DNA of 64,000 bases from CAVYTF01 sp963708205 (GTDB lineage Bacteria; Bacteroidota; Bacteroidia; Chitinophagales; Chitinophagaceae). Shown piece after piece: positions 9,409 to 19,326 of the stretch. Made by a program: the position numbers and the translations under genes. Position 1 is the stretch's first letter; each line of letters starts with the position of its first letter. The stretch spans positions 1,240,001 through 1,304,000 of the forward strand of contig OY970196.1 in assembly GCA_963708205.1 (NCBI GenBank), in the 5' to 3' direction. The notes beneath the pieces were generated by a model. It saw nothing but the letters and a program-made list of their open reading frames with translations, was not told the DNA's origin and ran no database searches.

Positions 9409-12400
9409 ATGAGCGTGTTAGAAAATTATACAAATAAGTTTAAGCAATTCAAGCCCACAACCTGGAGCATAAAAAATAAAACAGCGATTTATTTGATCAT
9501 GCTTTTTGTGAGCATGGCTGGCATTTATCAATTTATGACATTGCCGAAAGAGCAATTTCCTGACATTGTTATTCCCACAATTTATGTGGCAACCTCTTAT
9601 GTCGGCAACTCTCCAAAAGATATTGAAAACCTTGTAACTAAGCCAATCGAAAAACAGATCAAAGCAATTACCGGCGCAAAAATTAATAAGGTTACCAGCA
9701 CTTCGCAGCAGGATTATTCTGCAATAGTTGTTGAGTTTGAAACAAACGTATCAACAGATGTTGCTTTGCAAAAAGTAAAAGATGCTGTTGATAAATCGAA
9801 GCAGGATCTGCCAACTGATCTTACAGAACAGCCAAATGTCGTGGAAGTAAGCTTCAGCGATCAGCCGATCATGTATGTGAATTTAAGTGGCAATTATGAT
9901 CTGATGCGTTTGAAAAAATATGCGCAGGATACGAAAGATAATTTAGAAGAATTGCCGCAGATAAATCGTGTTGATATTGTTGGTGCGCCCGAAAGAGAAT
10001 TTCAAATCAATGTTGATAATTACCGCATGCAAAGCACGGGCATTACATTTAATGATATCGCCAATGCAGTGCAGGCAGAGAACATGGATATTTCAGGTGG
10101 GCAGCTTGATGTTGGCAACATGAAAAGAAATTTACAGTTGAAAGGACAGTTTCATACAGCATATGATATTCAGCAAATTGTTTTGCGCAATCACAGCGGC
10201 GCAGCCGTTTATTTGAAAGATATTGCCACCGTAATTGATACATCAAAAGACCAGGAAAGTTATGCCCGTCTTGGCGGCAAACCTGTTATCACATTAAATA
10301 TTATAAAACGTTCGGGTGAAAATTTAATTGAAACAACCGATGGCGTAAAAGCTGTTGTTGATGAAATGAAGAAAACAGAATTTCCGAAAGATCTGAATGT
10401 TGTTATCACCGGAGATCAAAGCACTGCAACAAGAAATTCATTTAACGATCTGGTGAATTCTATCGTCATTGGTTTTGTTCTGGTGTTGATCATTTTGATG
10501 TTTTTCATGGGTGTCACGAATGCGTTCTTTGTTGCGCTGAGCGTGCCTTTGAGCATGTTTGTGGCATTTGTTTTTTTGCCTTTAGGAAGTTCTATAATTG
10601 GCACAGACATTACATTAAACTTCATTGTTTTATTCGCATTGCTTTTTGGTTTGGGAATAATTGTGGATGATGCGATTGTGGTAATTGAAAACACGCATAG
10701 AATTTTTACGCAGGCTAAAGGTAAACTGACCGCTTCAAAATCTGCGATGATGGCTGCAGGAGAAGTTTTTGTTCCGGTGCTTGCAGGAACATTGACCACG
10801 CTTGCACCGTTTTTTCCATTATTATTTTGGCCGGGAATCATTGGAAAATTCATGATCTATTTGCCTGCGATGCTGATATTTACTTTAACGGCTTCGCTGA
10901 TCGTTGCATTTATTATGAATCCTGTTTTTGCTGTTGATTTTATGAATCATCCGGAAGATGAAAACAAAGAAAAAAAATCAATCTTCAAAAAACCATTTTT
11001 CTGGATAGCAATTGTTATCGGCATCTTACTTGATCTTACCGGCGCAACCTTCGCAGGGAACTTTTTATTGTTCTTTGTCATTCTCGTTTTATTATATCAA
11101 TTCTTCATAGAAAAATTAATATTGGCTTTTCAAAACCGCGCACTGCCGTGGATCATGACGCATTACGAAAGTTTATTGCGCTGGGCTTTGAAAGGTTGGA
11201 AACCAGTCGGGCTGCTGCTTGGCACTATTGGATTATTAATATTTTCTGTTGTGATTTTTGGTATACTCGGCAAGTCACCGGTATTTTTTCCAAAAGGAGA
11301 TCCTAACCAGATCTATGTCTATTTGAAGTTGCCCGTAGGCACTGCTGTTGATTATACAGATTCAATCACACGCATATTGGAAGGCCGAGTGTATAATGTT
11401 TTGGGAATGGAAAATGGCAAACAAAATCCTGTGGTGGAAAGTGTGATAAGCAATGTTGCTATCGGCGCCAACGATCCTTCGAGCGGCGACCAAAGCACAC
11501 ATCCTGAACTTGGAAGAATACAGGTTTCTTTTGTTGAATATTCCAAGCGGCATGGTGTTTCAACATCGCCATATTTAGATTCGATAAGACAAGTAGTGAA
11601 AGGAATTCCGGGAGCAGAAATATCTGTTGACCAGGAGCAGGGTGGTCCGCCAACTGATCCGCCAATAAACATAGAAGTGCAGAGTGAAGATTTTGATAAG
11701 CTCACCAAAACTGCCGTTGCATTAAAAAATTATCTCGATTCTTTGCGCATTCCGGGAGTGGAAGAATTGAAGATGGATGTTGATCTGAATAATCCTGAAA
11801 TAACGCTGACCGTTGATCGCGAGCGTGCATTGGTAGAAGGTATTTCATCTTCACAAATTGGTCAACAAATAAGAACAGCTTTGTTTGGAAGAGAAGTTTC
11901 TAAAATAAAAGAAGGCGAAGATGAATATAAAATTCAATTAAGGAATGATCGCCAACAGCGCGAAAGCCTGACCGATCTTTTAAATCAAAATGTGACTTTC
12001 GTTGACCAGGCAAACCAGGGAAAAATAAAATCAGTTCCTATTATCAATCTTGTGAATATTGATTACACCAGCACGCTTGGAAGTGTAAAAAGAAAAAATG
12101 AAAAGCGTGTAATTACCCTGAAATCTAATGTGCTCAATGGTTTTACGCCGACAGCAGTAAACCAGGTGATTGCCGCAGACATCGCCAACTTCAAACAAAA
12201 ACCTGATGGTGTTATCATCCGGCAAACGGGTGAAGGTGCGCAGCAAGCCGAAACAGGCGCATTTCTTGGCAAAGCTTTATTGATCGCGCTGATGCTGATT
12301 TTATTCATTCTCGTTATTCAATTTAATTCCGTGAGCAAGCCTGTAATTATTCTCACCGAAATTGTTTTCAGCGTTATCGGCGTGCTGCTTGGCTTTGCAT

Positions 12401-12990
12401 TTTCAGGCATGACGATGTCTATTGTAATGACCGGAATCGGTATTGTTGGTCTTGCAGGAATTGTGGTAAAGAATGGAATTTTAGTAATAGAATTTTCTGA
12501 TGAGCTGCGCGGACGTGGCATGAAGACACGCGAGGCTGTGATACAGGCCGGCAAAACACGCATCATTCCGGTGTTGCTGACGGCAGTTGCGGCAATACTT
12601 GCGCTGATACCTTTGGCTACAGGCTTCAACATTGATTTCATCAGATTATTTTCTGAACTGAATGGACATATTTATTTCGGCGGAGACAATACGGTGTTCT
12701 GGAAACCACTCGCATGGACTATTATTTTCGGACTTTCATTTGCATTTTTCATGACGCTGTTTATGGTGCCGAGCATGTATTTGATCGCGGAAAGATTAAG
12801 ACGCCCGATGCGCAGAATGTATGGAGGCAAATGGGTTTCTTTCATGGGCATACCGCCACTTACATTTATCTTTTTAATTTTTATGGTGCCAGCAACTTTG
12901 ATAAAACATAGGATTGAAAAGGCAAGGAGAAGAAGAAAGCTGGATGGAAATGATAAAGTAAACGAAGCCTTTATCGGAAGCTGGTTTTAA
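9409..12990 (+). CDS. RND efflux permease, unusually long (1193 aa)
   Basis: This inner-membrane proton-driven pump of the AcrB/HAE superfamily shows the paired proton-relay Asp residues in TM4 (GLGIIVDDAIVVIEN), the TM10 Lys motif (GIVVKNGILVIEFSDE), and two duplicated halves with large periplasmic loops. It is about 130-170 residues longer than usual family members. The extra length lies in a hydrophobic insert with additional membrane segments in the middle (about residues 510-585, around KKPFFWIAIVIGILL) and in a C-terminal extension with another hydrophobic segment and a basic tail (KARRRRK). It is the last gene of the TetR-TolC-adaptor-pump operon and is followed by a hairpin and T-rich tract. 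The substrate is unknown. Confidence 0.92.
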   Translation: MSVLENYTNKFKQFKPTTWSIKNKTAIYLIMLFVSMAGIYQFMTLPKEQFPDIVIPTIYVATSYVGNSPKDIENLVTKPIEKQIKAITGAKINKVTSTSQQDYSAIVVEFETNVSTDVALQKVKDAVDKSKQDLPTDLTEQPNVVEVSFSDQPIMYVNLSGNYDLMRLKKYAQDTKDNLEELPQINRVDIVGAPEREFQINVDNYRMQSTGITFNDIANAVQAENMDISGGQLDVGNMKRNLQLKGQFHTAYDIQQIVLRNHSGAAVYLKDIATVIDTSKDQESYARLGGKPVITLNIIKRSGENLIETTDGVKAVVDEMKKTEFPKDLNVVITGDQSTATRNSFNDLVNSIVIGFVLVLIILMFFMGVTNAFFVALSVPLSMFVAFVFLPLGSSIIGTDITLNFIVLFALLFGLGIIVDDAIVVIENTHRIFTQAKGKLTASKSAMMAAGEVFVPVLAGTLTTLAPFFPLLFWPGIIGKFMIYLPAMLIFTLTASLIVAFIMNPVFAVDFMNHPEDENKEKKSIFKKPFFWIAIVIGILLDLTGATFAGNFLLFFVILVLLYQFFIEKLILAFQNRALPWIMTHYESLLRWALKGWKPVGLLLGTIGLLIFSVVIFGILGKSPVFFPKGDPNQIYVYLKLPVGTAVDYTDSITRILEGRVYNVLGMENGKQNPVVESVISNVAIGANDPSSGDQSTHPELGRIQVSFVEYSKRHGVSTSPYLDSIRQVVKGIPGAEISVDQEQGGPPTDPPINIEVQSEDFDKLTKTAVALKNYLDSLRIPGVEELKMDVDLNNPEITLTVDRERALVEGISSSQIGQQIRTALFGREVSKIKEGEDEYKIQLRNDRQQRESLTDLLNQNVTFVDQANQGKIKSVPIINLVNIDYTSTLGSVKRKNEKRVITLKSNVLNGFTPTAVNQVIAADIANFKQKPDGVIIRQTGEGAQQAETGAFLGKALLIALMLILFILVIQFNSVSKPVIILTEIVFSVIGVLLGFAFSGMTMSIVMTGIGIVGLAGIVVKNGILVIEFSDELRGRGMKTREAVIQAGKTRIIPVLLTAVAAILALIPLATGFNIDFIRLFSELNGHIYFGGDNTVFWKPLAWTIIFGLSFAFFMTLFMVPSMYLIAERLRRPMRRMYGGKWVSFMGIPPLTFIFLIFMVPATLIKHRIEKARRRRKLDGNDKVNEAFIGSWF

Positions 12991-13014
12991 ACACGAACAT
13001 CATAATAACAACAG

Positions 13015-13048
13015 CGTCCTAAAATTTGGATGGGTGTTTTTTATTTTA
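13015..13048 (+). terminator. Probable terminator after the RND efflux operon
   Basis: CGTCC (13015-13019) can pair with GGATG (13028-13032, one G-T pair) around an 8-nt loop, followed by GGGTGTTTTTTATTTT. The stem is short, so strength is uncertain. The position between the pump and a convergent gene fits. Confidence 0.45.
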
Positions 13049-13084
13049 AATGAATATTAAGAATATCAAATAATGTTCAACCCT

Positions 13085-13910
13085 TTATAACTTTGAAAGT
13101 GCCTTTACTTCAGCTTCAGTAAGCGCCCGGTTATATATTCTTACTTCATCCATCGTGCCTGTAAAAAATTGTGGTCCCTGCTGCCACCATATTCCTAAAC
13201 GTATAGGCTCGTCACCACAAATAGGGCTGAATGTTTTTGATACGGCGCTAACCAGCACTCCGTTAAGATAAATTTTTTGTATCGTATTAGTAAATGTTGC
13301 AGTTACATTATTCCAGGTATTTATTGTGAATGGAGTGTTTGCGTATGCAGTCGTCCATCCATATCTATCTAAAGTATCACAATATCCATCCTCTCTTATT
13401 CCAAATCCGACCTGGTTATTTCTCAAACCCAAGCCCAGAGATTCATAAAAACCCGGCTGTTGTTCCCCAACTGCATAATCCATTTTACTAACCAACTGTT
13501 GAACAGTCGTTGTGGAAGTTGAATAAAAATCTACTGAAAATGTGGCTTTAGCAAGCCCATCAAAATCTGCATCCGGAATTTCGATGTATAAACCAGAGTT
13601 GCCAAAAAAAAGTGCCTTTTTTTTGTTCCCGAATCTATCAGCAGTATAAGTGACTGTACCGCCTTTTGCTTTACCATTATTTTTATGACCGCTCGAGTCT
13701 TTCAGGTTGCCGTCAAATTTTAAATAACACAATAAACCGCTGTCTAAGAAAAATGTTGCTGTTCATTTTTTCTGGAGAAAGATTTGGGTGAGAAGTATTT
13801 ACTGCATTAGCGTCTTTATTGCAGGATTGAATTGCGAATATAGATACAGCTGTAACGGCTAACATTACAACTGATGCGAGAATATATTTCTTCATATAGA
13901 TTTTTAGCAA
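13085..13910 (-). pseudogene. LamG-domain lipoprotein gene interrupted by a single-base frameshift
   Basis: Two overlapping minus-strand frames make one protein. The upstream piece (13910-13713) has a lipoprotein signal with lipobox SIFAIQSC (Cys about residue 24 counted from the MKKYIL start) and runs out of frame near NSNIFL. The downstream piece (to 13085) is a concanavalin-A-like LamG domain opening with LCYLKFDGNLKDSSG and ending with the family's closing MDEVRIYNRALTEAE. Removing one base from the homopolymer at 13749-13753 (five A on the plus strand) restores one frame of about 274 codons reading NIFLDSGLLCYLKFDG, exactly the usual junction of such proteins. It would be a surface or periplasmic carbohydrate-binding-like lipoprotein. 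The break may be a genuine inactivation or a sequencing error in the run. The true start may be the second Met, shortly after 13910. Confidence 0.75.
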
Positions 13911-14081
13911 GGTTAATGAATAGCATGTATGTTATCAGATTAAATTTCTATTAATTAAACAACAAAGCCGCCCAAATCAAAGCCCGGTAATTATCTACAA
14001 TATTGCCGAAACGCAACTGCAATATAAGATTGTGTTTATCTCTGTCAAGAGTACTTACTTTCGTATTTTCTAACAATCATT

Positions 14082-16100
14082 ATGCAATTCAATAAAGAAA
14101 AATTTTCGCCTGAAGAACTTATTGAAGTTTATAAAAAACTTTTGCTGCCGCGCATGATCGAAGAAAAAATGCTGGTGCTTTTGCGGCAGGGAAAAATTTC
14201 AAAATGGTTTAGCGGCATTGGTCAGGAGGCAATTGCAGTTGGCGTTGCGTATGCATTACAGCCTGATGAATGGATCATGCCTTTGCATAGAAATCTCGGC
14301 GTTTTTACTACACGCAACATGCCGCTGCACAAATTATTTATGCAGTGGCAGGGCAATAAAGAAGGGTATAGTAAAGGGCGCGAAAGAAGTTTTCATTTTG
14401 GAACGAAAGAACATTTTATCTGCGGCATGATCTCGCATCTTGGTCCTCAATTAGCAATTGCAGATGGTGTTGCGCTGGCGTATAAATTAAAAAAAGAAAA
14501 TAAAGTTTCACTTGCTTTTACCGGTGATGGCGGCACAAGCGAGGGAGATTTTCATGAAGCATTAAATGTAGCTGCCGTTTGGGATCTGCCCGTAATTTTT
14601 CTTATAGAAAATAATGGTTATGGTTTAAGCACGCCGGTAAACGAACAATATCGTTGTGAGCATTTGGTTGATAAAGCAAAGGGCTATGGCATGCAGGGTG
14701 TACGCATTGATGGCAATAATATTTTAGCGGTAATTGATACAATAAAAGGTGTGTGTGATTATTGCATCCGCGAACAAAAGCCTTATTTAATCGAGTGTAC
14801 GACATTCAGAATGCGCGGTCACGAAGAAGCAAGCGGTGTAAAATATATTCCCAAAGAATTGTTTGAAGAATGGATGCAAAAAGATCCGATAAGGAATTAT
14901 GAAGAATTTTTAGTGAAAGAAAATTTAATTGATGTAGCTAAAATTGACGCGATAAAAAATGAAATAAAAACTTATATCGAAACTGAATTGCAGCTTGCTT
15001 CTCAAGCCGAACCTTTAATTGCTGACACGGAGGAAGAGCTGAATGATGTGTATGCAAAAAACAATTTGGGTAACGGTGAAAGTCCGATGGTTATTGACAA
15101 TTCAATGCCACAATGGACTATGATAGATAGACAATCAACTGAAAAACGTTTCATTGATGCCATCAAACAAGGATTGTATCAATCAATGCAAAAACATGAG
15201 AATTTAATTTTAATGGGGCAGGATATTGCGGAATATGGCGGTGCATTTAAAATTACTGAAGGTTTTATAAATGAATTTGGAAAAGAACGTGTTCGTAACA
15301 CCCCTCTTTGCGAAAGCGCAATCATAGGATCCGCGTTGGGATTGAGTTTGGAAGGCTTTAAAACCGTGATGGAAATGCAGTTTGCAGATTTTGTTACTGT
15401 TGGTTTTAACCAGATCATCAATAACCTTGCGAAAATTTATTATCGCTGGCAACAAAATGCTGATGTAGTAATTCGCATGCCAACAGGCGGCGGCGTTGGC
15501 GCAGGACCGTTTCATTCGCAAAGCAATGAAGCGTGGTTTGTGCATACACCGGGATTAAAAGTTGTTTATCCTTCCACGCCAATTGATGCGAAAGGTTTGC
15601 TGATCGCCGCTATTAATGATCCGAATCCTGTTCTATATTTTGAACACAAAGCTTTATACAGAAGCATCAGCGGAGAAGTGCCGGAGGAATATTATGAAAT
15701 AGAAATTGGCAAAGCAAACCATGTGCAAAATGGTGAAGATATTTCCATCATCACTTATGGCGCGGGAGTGCATTGGGCATTAGAATTTGCACAGCAAAAT
15801 AAAAATATCTCCATTGACATACTTGACCTGAGAACATTGCTGCCGTTGGATTATGAAGCAATCAAAGCTGCTGTGGAAAGAACGGGCAAGGTTTTATTAT
15901 TTCATGAAGACACTTTGATCGGCGGCATCGGCGGAGAAATAAGCGCCTGGATCAATGAGCATTGTTTTGAGCTGCTTGATGCACCTATTATCCGCTGCAC
16001 ATCTTTAGATACACCGATACCTTTTAATATAGAATTGGAAAAAAATTTTATGGCAAAATCAAGATTGGAAGAAAATATAAAAAAACTATTGGCTTATTAA
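14082..16100 (+). CDS. 2-oxoacid dehydrogenase E1 component, fused alpha and beta subunits
   Basis: This 672-aa protein fuses the thiamine-diphosphate-dependent E1 alpha and beta chains that are separate in many bacteria. The alpha half (to about residue 330) carries the TPP/Mg motif GDGG at 148-151 through ENNGYG near 177, and the HEEAS region near 248. The beta half begins near residue 345 (STEKRFIDAIKQGL) and includes GGAFKITEGF, the HSQSNEAWF motif and VVYPSTPIDAKGLL. It decarboxylates a 2-oxoacid and passes the acyl group to a lipoyl E2. The fusion resembles branched-chain 2-oxoacid or pyruvate dehydrogenase E1 of Bacteroidota; the substrate is not decidable here. No E2 or E3 gene is next to it. 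Confidence 0.9.
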   Translation: MQFNKEKFSPEELIEVYKKLLLPRMIEEKMLVLLRQGKISKWFSGIGQEAIAVGVAYALQPDEWIMPLHRNLGVFTTRNMPLHKLFMQWQGNKEGYSKGRERSFHFGTKEHFICGMISHLGPQLAIADGVALAYKLKKENKVSLAFTGDGGTSEGDFHEALNVAAVWDLPVIFLIENNGYGLSTPVNEQYRCEHLVDKAKGYGMQGVRIDGNNILAVIDTIKGVCDYCIREQKPYLIECTTFRMRGHEEASGVKYIPKELFEEWMQKDPIRNYEEFLVKENLIDVAKIDAIKNEIKTYIETELQLASQAEPLIADTEEELNDVYAKNNLGNGESPMVIDNSMPQWTMIDRQSTEKRFIDAIKQGLYQSMQKHENLILMGQDIAEYGGAFKITEGFINEFGKERVRNTPLCESAIIGSALGLSLEGFKTVMEMQFADFVTVGFNQIINNLAKIYYRWQQNADVVIRMPTGGGVGAGPFHSQSNEAWFVHTPGLKVVYPSTPIDAKGLLIAAINDPNPVLYFEHKALYRSISGEVPEEYYEIEIGKANHVQNGEDISIITYGAGVHWALEFAQQNKNISIDILDLRTLLPLDYEAIKAAVERTGKVLLFHEDTLIGGIGGEISAWINEHCFELLDAPIIRCTSLDTPIPFNIELEKNFMAKSRLEENIKKLLAY

Positions 16101-16165
16101 GTGAAATAAATCACGATAATTTCTGCTTCATTTTTTATTATATTTATACCCCATTCTAATTGTTG

Positions 16166-18259
16166 ATGAAAAAAAATTTCCTGCTTTTATTTTTTATAAG
16201 TTTTTATGTTCTGTTTGCTGATGCACAGGATTTTTCCAAAACTGCAAATGATGCATTTATTATTACAAGGATGGCTACAAAATTTCATGTGCAGCCAAGA
16301 GCAGTTGATAAAAGCTTTTCTTCTGATGTCTTCAATAAAATTTTAGATGAACTGGATGATGACAATACATTATTCACGCAGGATGATTATGAAAAACTAC
16401 AGACTTATCAATTTATTTTGGACAATGAAATTAAACAACGAAAGACTAACTTTCTGCAATTGCTCTTTTCCATTTACAATTTAAGGATAGCACAGCAAGA
16501 TACAATGGTTGATAACATTTGCAAAAATTCGTTCAACTACAATCTTCCTGAAAAATATTCTTACATAACAGATAGTATAAGGCCTGCAAATATTGCTGAA
16601 ATGCACAACAAAATATATAAACGCTTGAAACTTTCTGTATTAAATGAATTGCTGGACAGTTCGAATAACTTATCAGTTAGTTCTTCTCTTCACAATGCGC
16701 ACTTTGATACACTTGAAATTTTTTACAGGAAAAAAGAAGGACAAACTTTTAAAATATATTTACAGGCAATTATGCAAAGCTCTGCTGGCATAGCACAGCA
16801 AATTGGAAACGCGTATTGCAAATCAATTGCACTGTGTTATGACCCGCATACAGAATATTTCCCTCCGACAGAAAAAGAAAATTTTGAAACAGAGCTTGGA
16901 AATACTTCTTATGTTTTTGGAATTGGTGTGGATGGAAAAAATAAAAATCAAATTGTTATTGATAAGCTTGAACCTGGAAGCCCTGCATTTAAAAGCGGCT
17001 TAATGAATAAAGGGGATCAGATAATCTCAATCAAATGGGAAGGTAAGCAACCAATTAATGTTTCTGATGGCAGTCCTGAATTTTTTTCATCCCTTATTTC
17101 TCAAAACAATCATGACAAGCTAACATTCACTATTAAAAAGCCGGATAATTCTATAAGAGAAGTAACACTTGTAAAAGCTAAAGAAGAAACAACCGATGAT
17201 GAGAAAGTAAAAGGATTTTTGTTAAAAGGTAAACAAACAATCGGCTATATTTCTTTACCGGATTTTTATACAGGCTGGGAAGGCAACGGTGAAAATAACA
17301 AAGGCTGTGCAAGCGATGTGGCAATAGAAATTTTAAAATTAAAAGAAGAAAACATTGATGGATTGATCATTGACCTGCGATACAATGGCGGAGGCGTAGT
17401 GCAAGAAGCCGTTGAGCTTGCAGGAATATTCATTGATGCCGGACCAGTACAGCAGATACAGGAAAATAATGGAAAATTATTTTCGTTGAAGGATATGAAT
17501 CGTGGAACTGTTTATGACGGACCTTTGCTTATTTTAGTTAATGGCTACAGTGCTTCAGCTTCAGAAATGTTTGCCGGCGCTATGCAGGATTATAATCGGG
17601 CGTTGATCGTTGGCTCTCCTACTTATGGGAAAGCAACGATGCAGGCAATATTTCCCATGGATACAACCATTAACCCGGAAGATGAAAAATCAATTCAGGA
17701 AACAACTTCAAGTTATTTGAAACTGACAGAAGGAAAATTATTTAGAATTTCCGGCGCAACGGCGCAAAGAACAGGTGTAACGCCTAATATTATTTTGCCA
17801 GATATGCTTGGTTTGAATGCTGATAAAGAAGCCGATGAAAAACTTGCGCTTAATATTTTGCCAGTTGATGCTAATAAATATTATAAACCTTATCCGCCAT
17901 TACCTATAAATACTTTAAAAAATATTGCACAAAGTGAAATGGAAAATGATAATTTTTTTAAAGCATTAAATAGATATATCGATATGTATAAAGCAGAGCT
18001 TGAAGAAAAAGAAACATCTTTAAATTGGAAAGAAGCTTATACTGAAAACAAAAAAGATGAGGAGCAAGCATCAGCATATTTGCAAAAAATAAAAGACAGC
18101 GCCACAAATTTTATTGTCTCAATAAATAATTATGAAAAAAAATTAATTGCAAATGATGATGATTTAAAGGCAGTGGATGATGAAATACTTAATTATATTT
18201 CACACGACGCTTATATAAAAATCTCTTACGACTTGCTCGGCGCATTACAAAAAAATTAA
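16166..18259 (+). CDS. S41 family tail-specific (C-terminal processing) protease
   Basis: The ATG at 16166 is preferred over an in-frame TTG at 16160 because it starts a standard signal peptide (MKKN, hydrophobic core, cleavage near ADAQ). A Tsp-type N-terminal domain (ILDELDDDNTLFTQDDYEKL) precedes a PDZ domain (about residues 250-340, KSGLMNKGDQIISI) and an S41 peptidase domain. By alignment with E. coli Tsp (S430, D441, K455), the catalytic Ser is the middle Ser of SASASE (about 464), with Asp in MQDYNRA (about 475) and Lys in TYGKAT (about 489). The C-terminal part resembles the DUF3340-like region of Tsp. It should degrade or trim periplasmic proteins. It is shorter than some Bacteroidota homologues and stands 14 bp ahead of the next secreted protein gene. 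Confidence 0.9.
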   Translation: MKKNFLLLFFISFYVLFADAQDFSKTANDAFIITRMATKFHVQPRAVDKSFSSDVFNKILDELDDDNTLFTQDDYEKLQTYQFILDNEIKQRKTNFLQLLFSIYNLRIAQQDTMVDNICKNSFNYNLPEKYSYITDSIRPANIAEMHNKIYKRLKLSVLNELLDSSNNLSVSSSLHNAHFDTLEIFYRKKEGQTFKIYLQAIMQSSAGIAQQIGNAYCKSIALCYDPHTEYFPPTEKENFETELGNTSYVFGIGVDGKNKNQIVIDKLEPGSPAFKSGLMNKGDQIISIKWEGKQPINVSDGSPEFFSSLISQNNHDKLTFTIKKPDNSIREVTLVKAKEETTDDEKVKGFLLKGKQTIGYISLPDFYTGWEGNGENNKGCASDVAIEILKLKEENIDGLIIDLRYNGGGVVQEAVELAGIFIDAGPVQQIQENNGKLFSLKDMNRGTVYDGPLLILVNGYSASASEMFAGAMQDYNRALIVGSPTYGKATMQAIFPMDTTINPEDEKSIQETTSSYLKLTEGKLFRISGATAQRTGVTPNIILPDMLGLNADKEADEKLALNILPVDANKYYKPYPPLPINTLKNIAQSEMENDNFFKALNRYIDMYKAELEEKETSLNWKEAYTENKKDEEQASAYLQKIKDSATNFIVSINNYEKKLIANDDDLKAVDDEILNYISHDAYIKISYDLLGALQKN

Positions 18260-18273
18260 CCTTAGCTAAAAAT

Positions 18274-19302
18274 ATGCTTATGAAATTTTTATTTACACTT
18301 TTAATTAGCATTTCTTTTTCCAATGCTTTATTTGCGCAGGATGATCCGGGACAATACATTGGTGCGATTGATAATGCACGAATAAATATGGACAAAACCT
18401 ATATGGCTTATTTGAGTGCAGTAGCACATAGCGGAAGAGTCAGGAAGATTGAAAAAATGCGTCAGCAAACAATTGAAAGTATTACAAATTGTAAATACGC
18501 GCTTATTGATTTATCGCTTTATAAAGGAGATAACTCGTTGCGCAAGTCAAGCATTTCTTATGTTGATATTATTTATAAAGTTTTCAATGAAGATTATGCC
18601 CATATTGTAAATCTTGAAGACATTGCAGAACAATCTTACAATGAAATGGAAGCGTATATTTTATTAAAAGAAAAAACAAACGAAAAAATAGATAGCGCAG
18701 CAAAAGCCATGTCGATGGCAGTTGATAGCTTCGCTGCAAAGTATAATGTAAAGCTTATTAATACAACGGATGAGTTATCAGAAAAAATGGAAACCGCATC
18801 AAAGCTTAATAAGTATTATGATAAAGTTTACCTCTTATTTTTTAAATGCAATTGGGAAGATAATGAGTTGACTGATGCAATGAATAAAAAAGATTTAATT
18901 AATATAGAACAAGCAAGAACAGCTTTGATAAGTTATGCCAATGAAGGACTTAAAGCATTAGATACTCTGCGTACTTTTCAAGGAGATCCGGCTTTATATG
19001 AAGCTTGTAAAGAAGCCTTGACCTTTTATAAAACTGATGCCGAAACCAATATTCCTAAGATGACAGATTTTATTTTAAAAGAACAAAATTTTGAAAAATT
19101 CAAAGATGCATTTGCAAAAAAAGGCAATGCTGCACAGGCAGATGTTGATGCTTATAATAAAGAAGTCAATAATATGAATGCAGCAGCAAATTCTTTTAAT
19201 CAATTAAATGAGACCGTTAATAATAATAGAAATCATGTGATACAAAATTGGGATACTACGGAAAAAAGCTTTGATGACTTACACATGCCTTATTACAAAT
19301 AA
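18274..19302 (+). CDS. Secreted helical protein, LIC11966-like surface protein
   Basis: The 342-aa product has a signal peptide (MLMKFLFTLL, cleavage near LFAQ at residue 22). The mature protein is almost entirely predicted helix with abundant Lys, Glu and Asp and starts with DDPGQYIGAIDNARINMDKT, then a conserved-looking HSGRVRKIEKMRQQT segment. This recalls the LIC11966 family of surface proteins found in Leptospira and Bacteroidota, recognised from memory and not verified. No enzyme motif is seen. It follows the S41 protease by 14 bp, so the two are probably co-transcribed and may share an envelope role. Confidence 0.6.
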   Translation: MLMKFLFTLLISISFSNALFAQDDPGQYIGAIDNARINMDKTYMAYLSAVAHSGRVRKIEKMRQQTIESITNCKYALIDLSLYKGDNSLRKSSISYVDIIYKVFNEDYAHIVNLEDIAEQSYNEMEAYILLKEKTNEKIDSAAKAMSMAVDSFAAKYNVKLINTTDELSEKMETASKLNKYYDKVYLLFFKCNWEDNELTDAMNKKDLINIEQARTALISYANEGLKALDTLRTFQGDPALYEACKEALTFYKTDAETNIPKMTDFILKEQNFEKFKDAFAKKGNAAQADVDAYNKEVNNMNAAANSFNQLNETVNNNRNHVIQNWDTTEKSFDDLHMPYYK

Positions 19303-19310
19303 AACAATGA

Positions 19311-19326
19311 AAAGAGTTTACTCTTT
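19311..19326 (-). terminator. Hairpin at the recA 3' end (possible bidirectional terminator)
   Basis: AAAGAG (19311-19316) pairs perfectly with CTCTTT (19321-19326) around a 4-nt loop that contains the recA stop codon region. On the minus strand it is followed by an interrupted T-rich stretch (TTTTCATTGTTTTATTTG). It sits between convergent genes; termination strength is uncertain. Confidence 0.4.

Noticed and set aside
9409..12990. Fusion of two genes in the 1193-aa RND pump
   Set aside because: The frame is continuous and both RND halves are complete and in the usual order; the extra length is inserts, not a second domain family.
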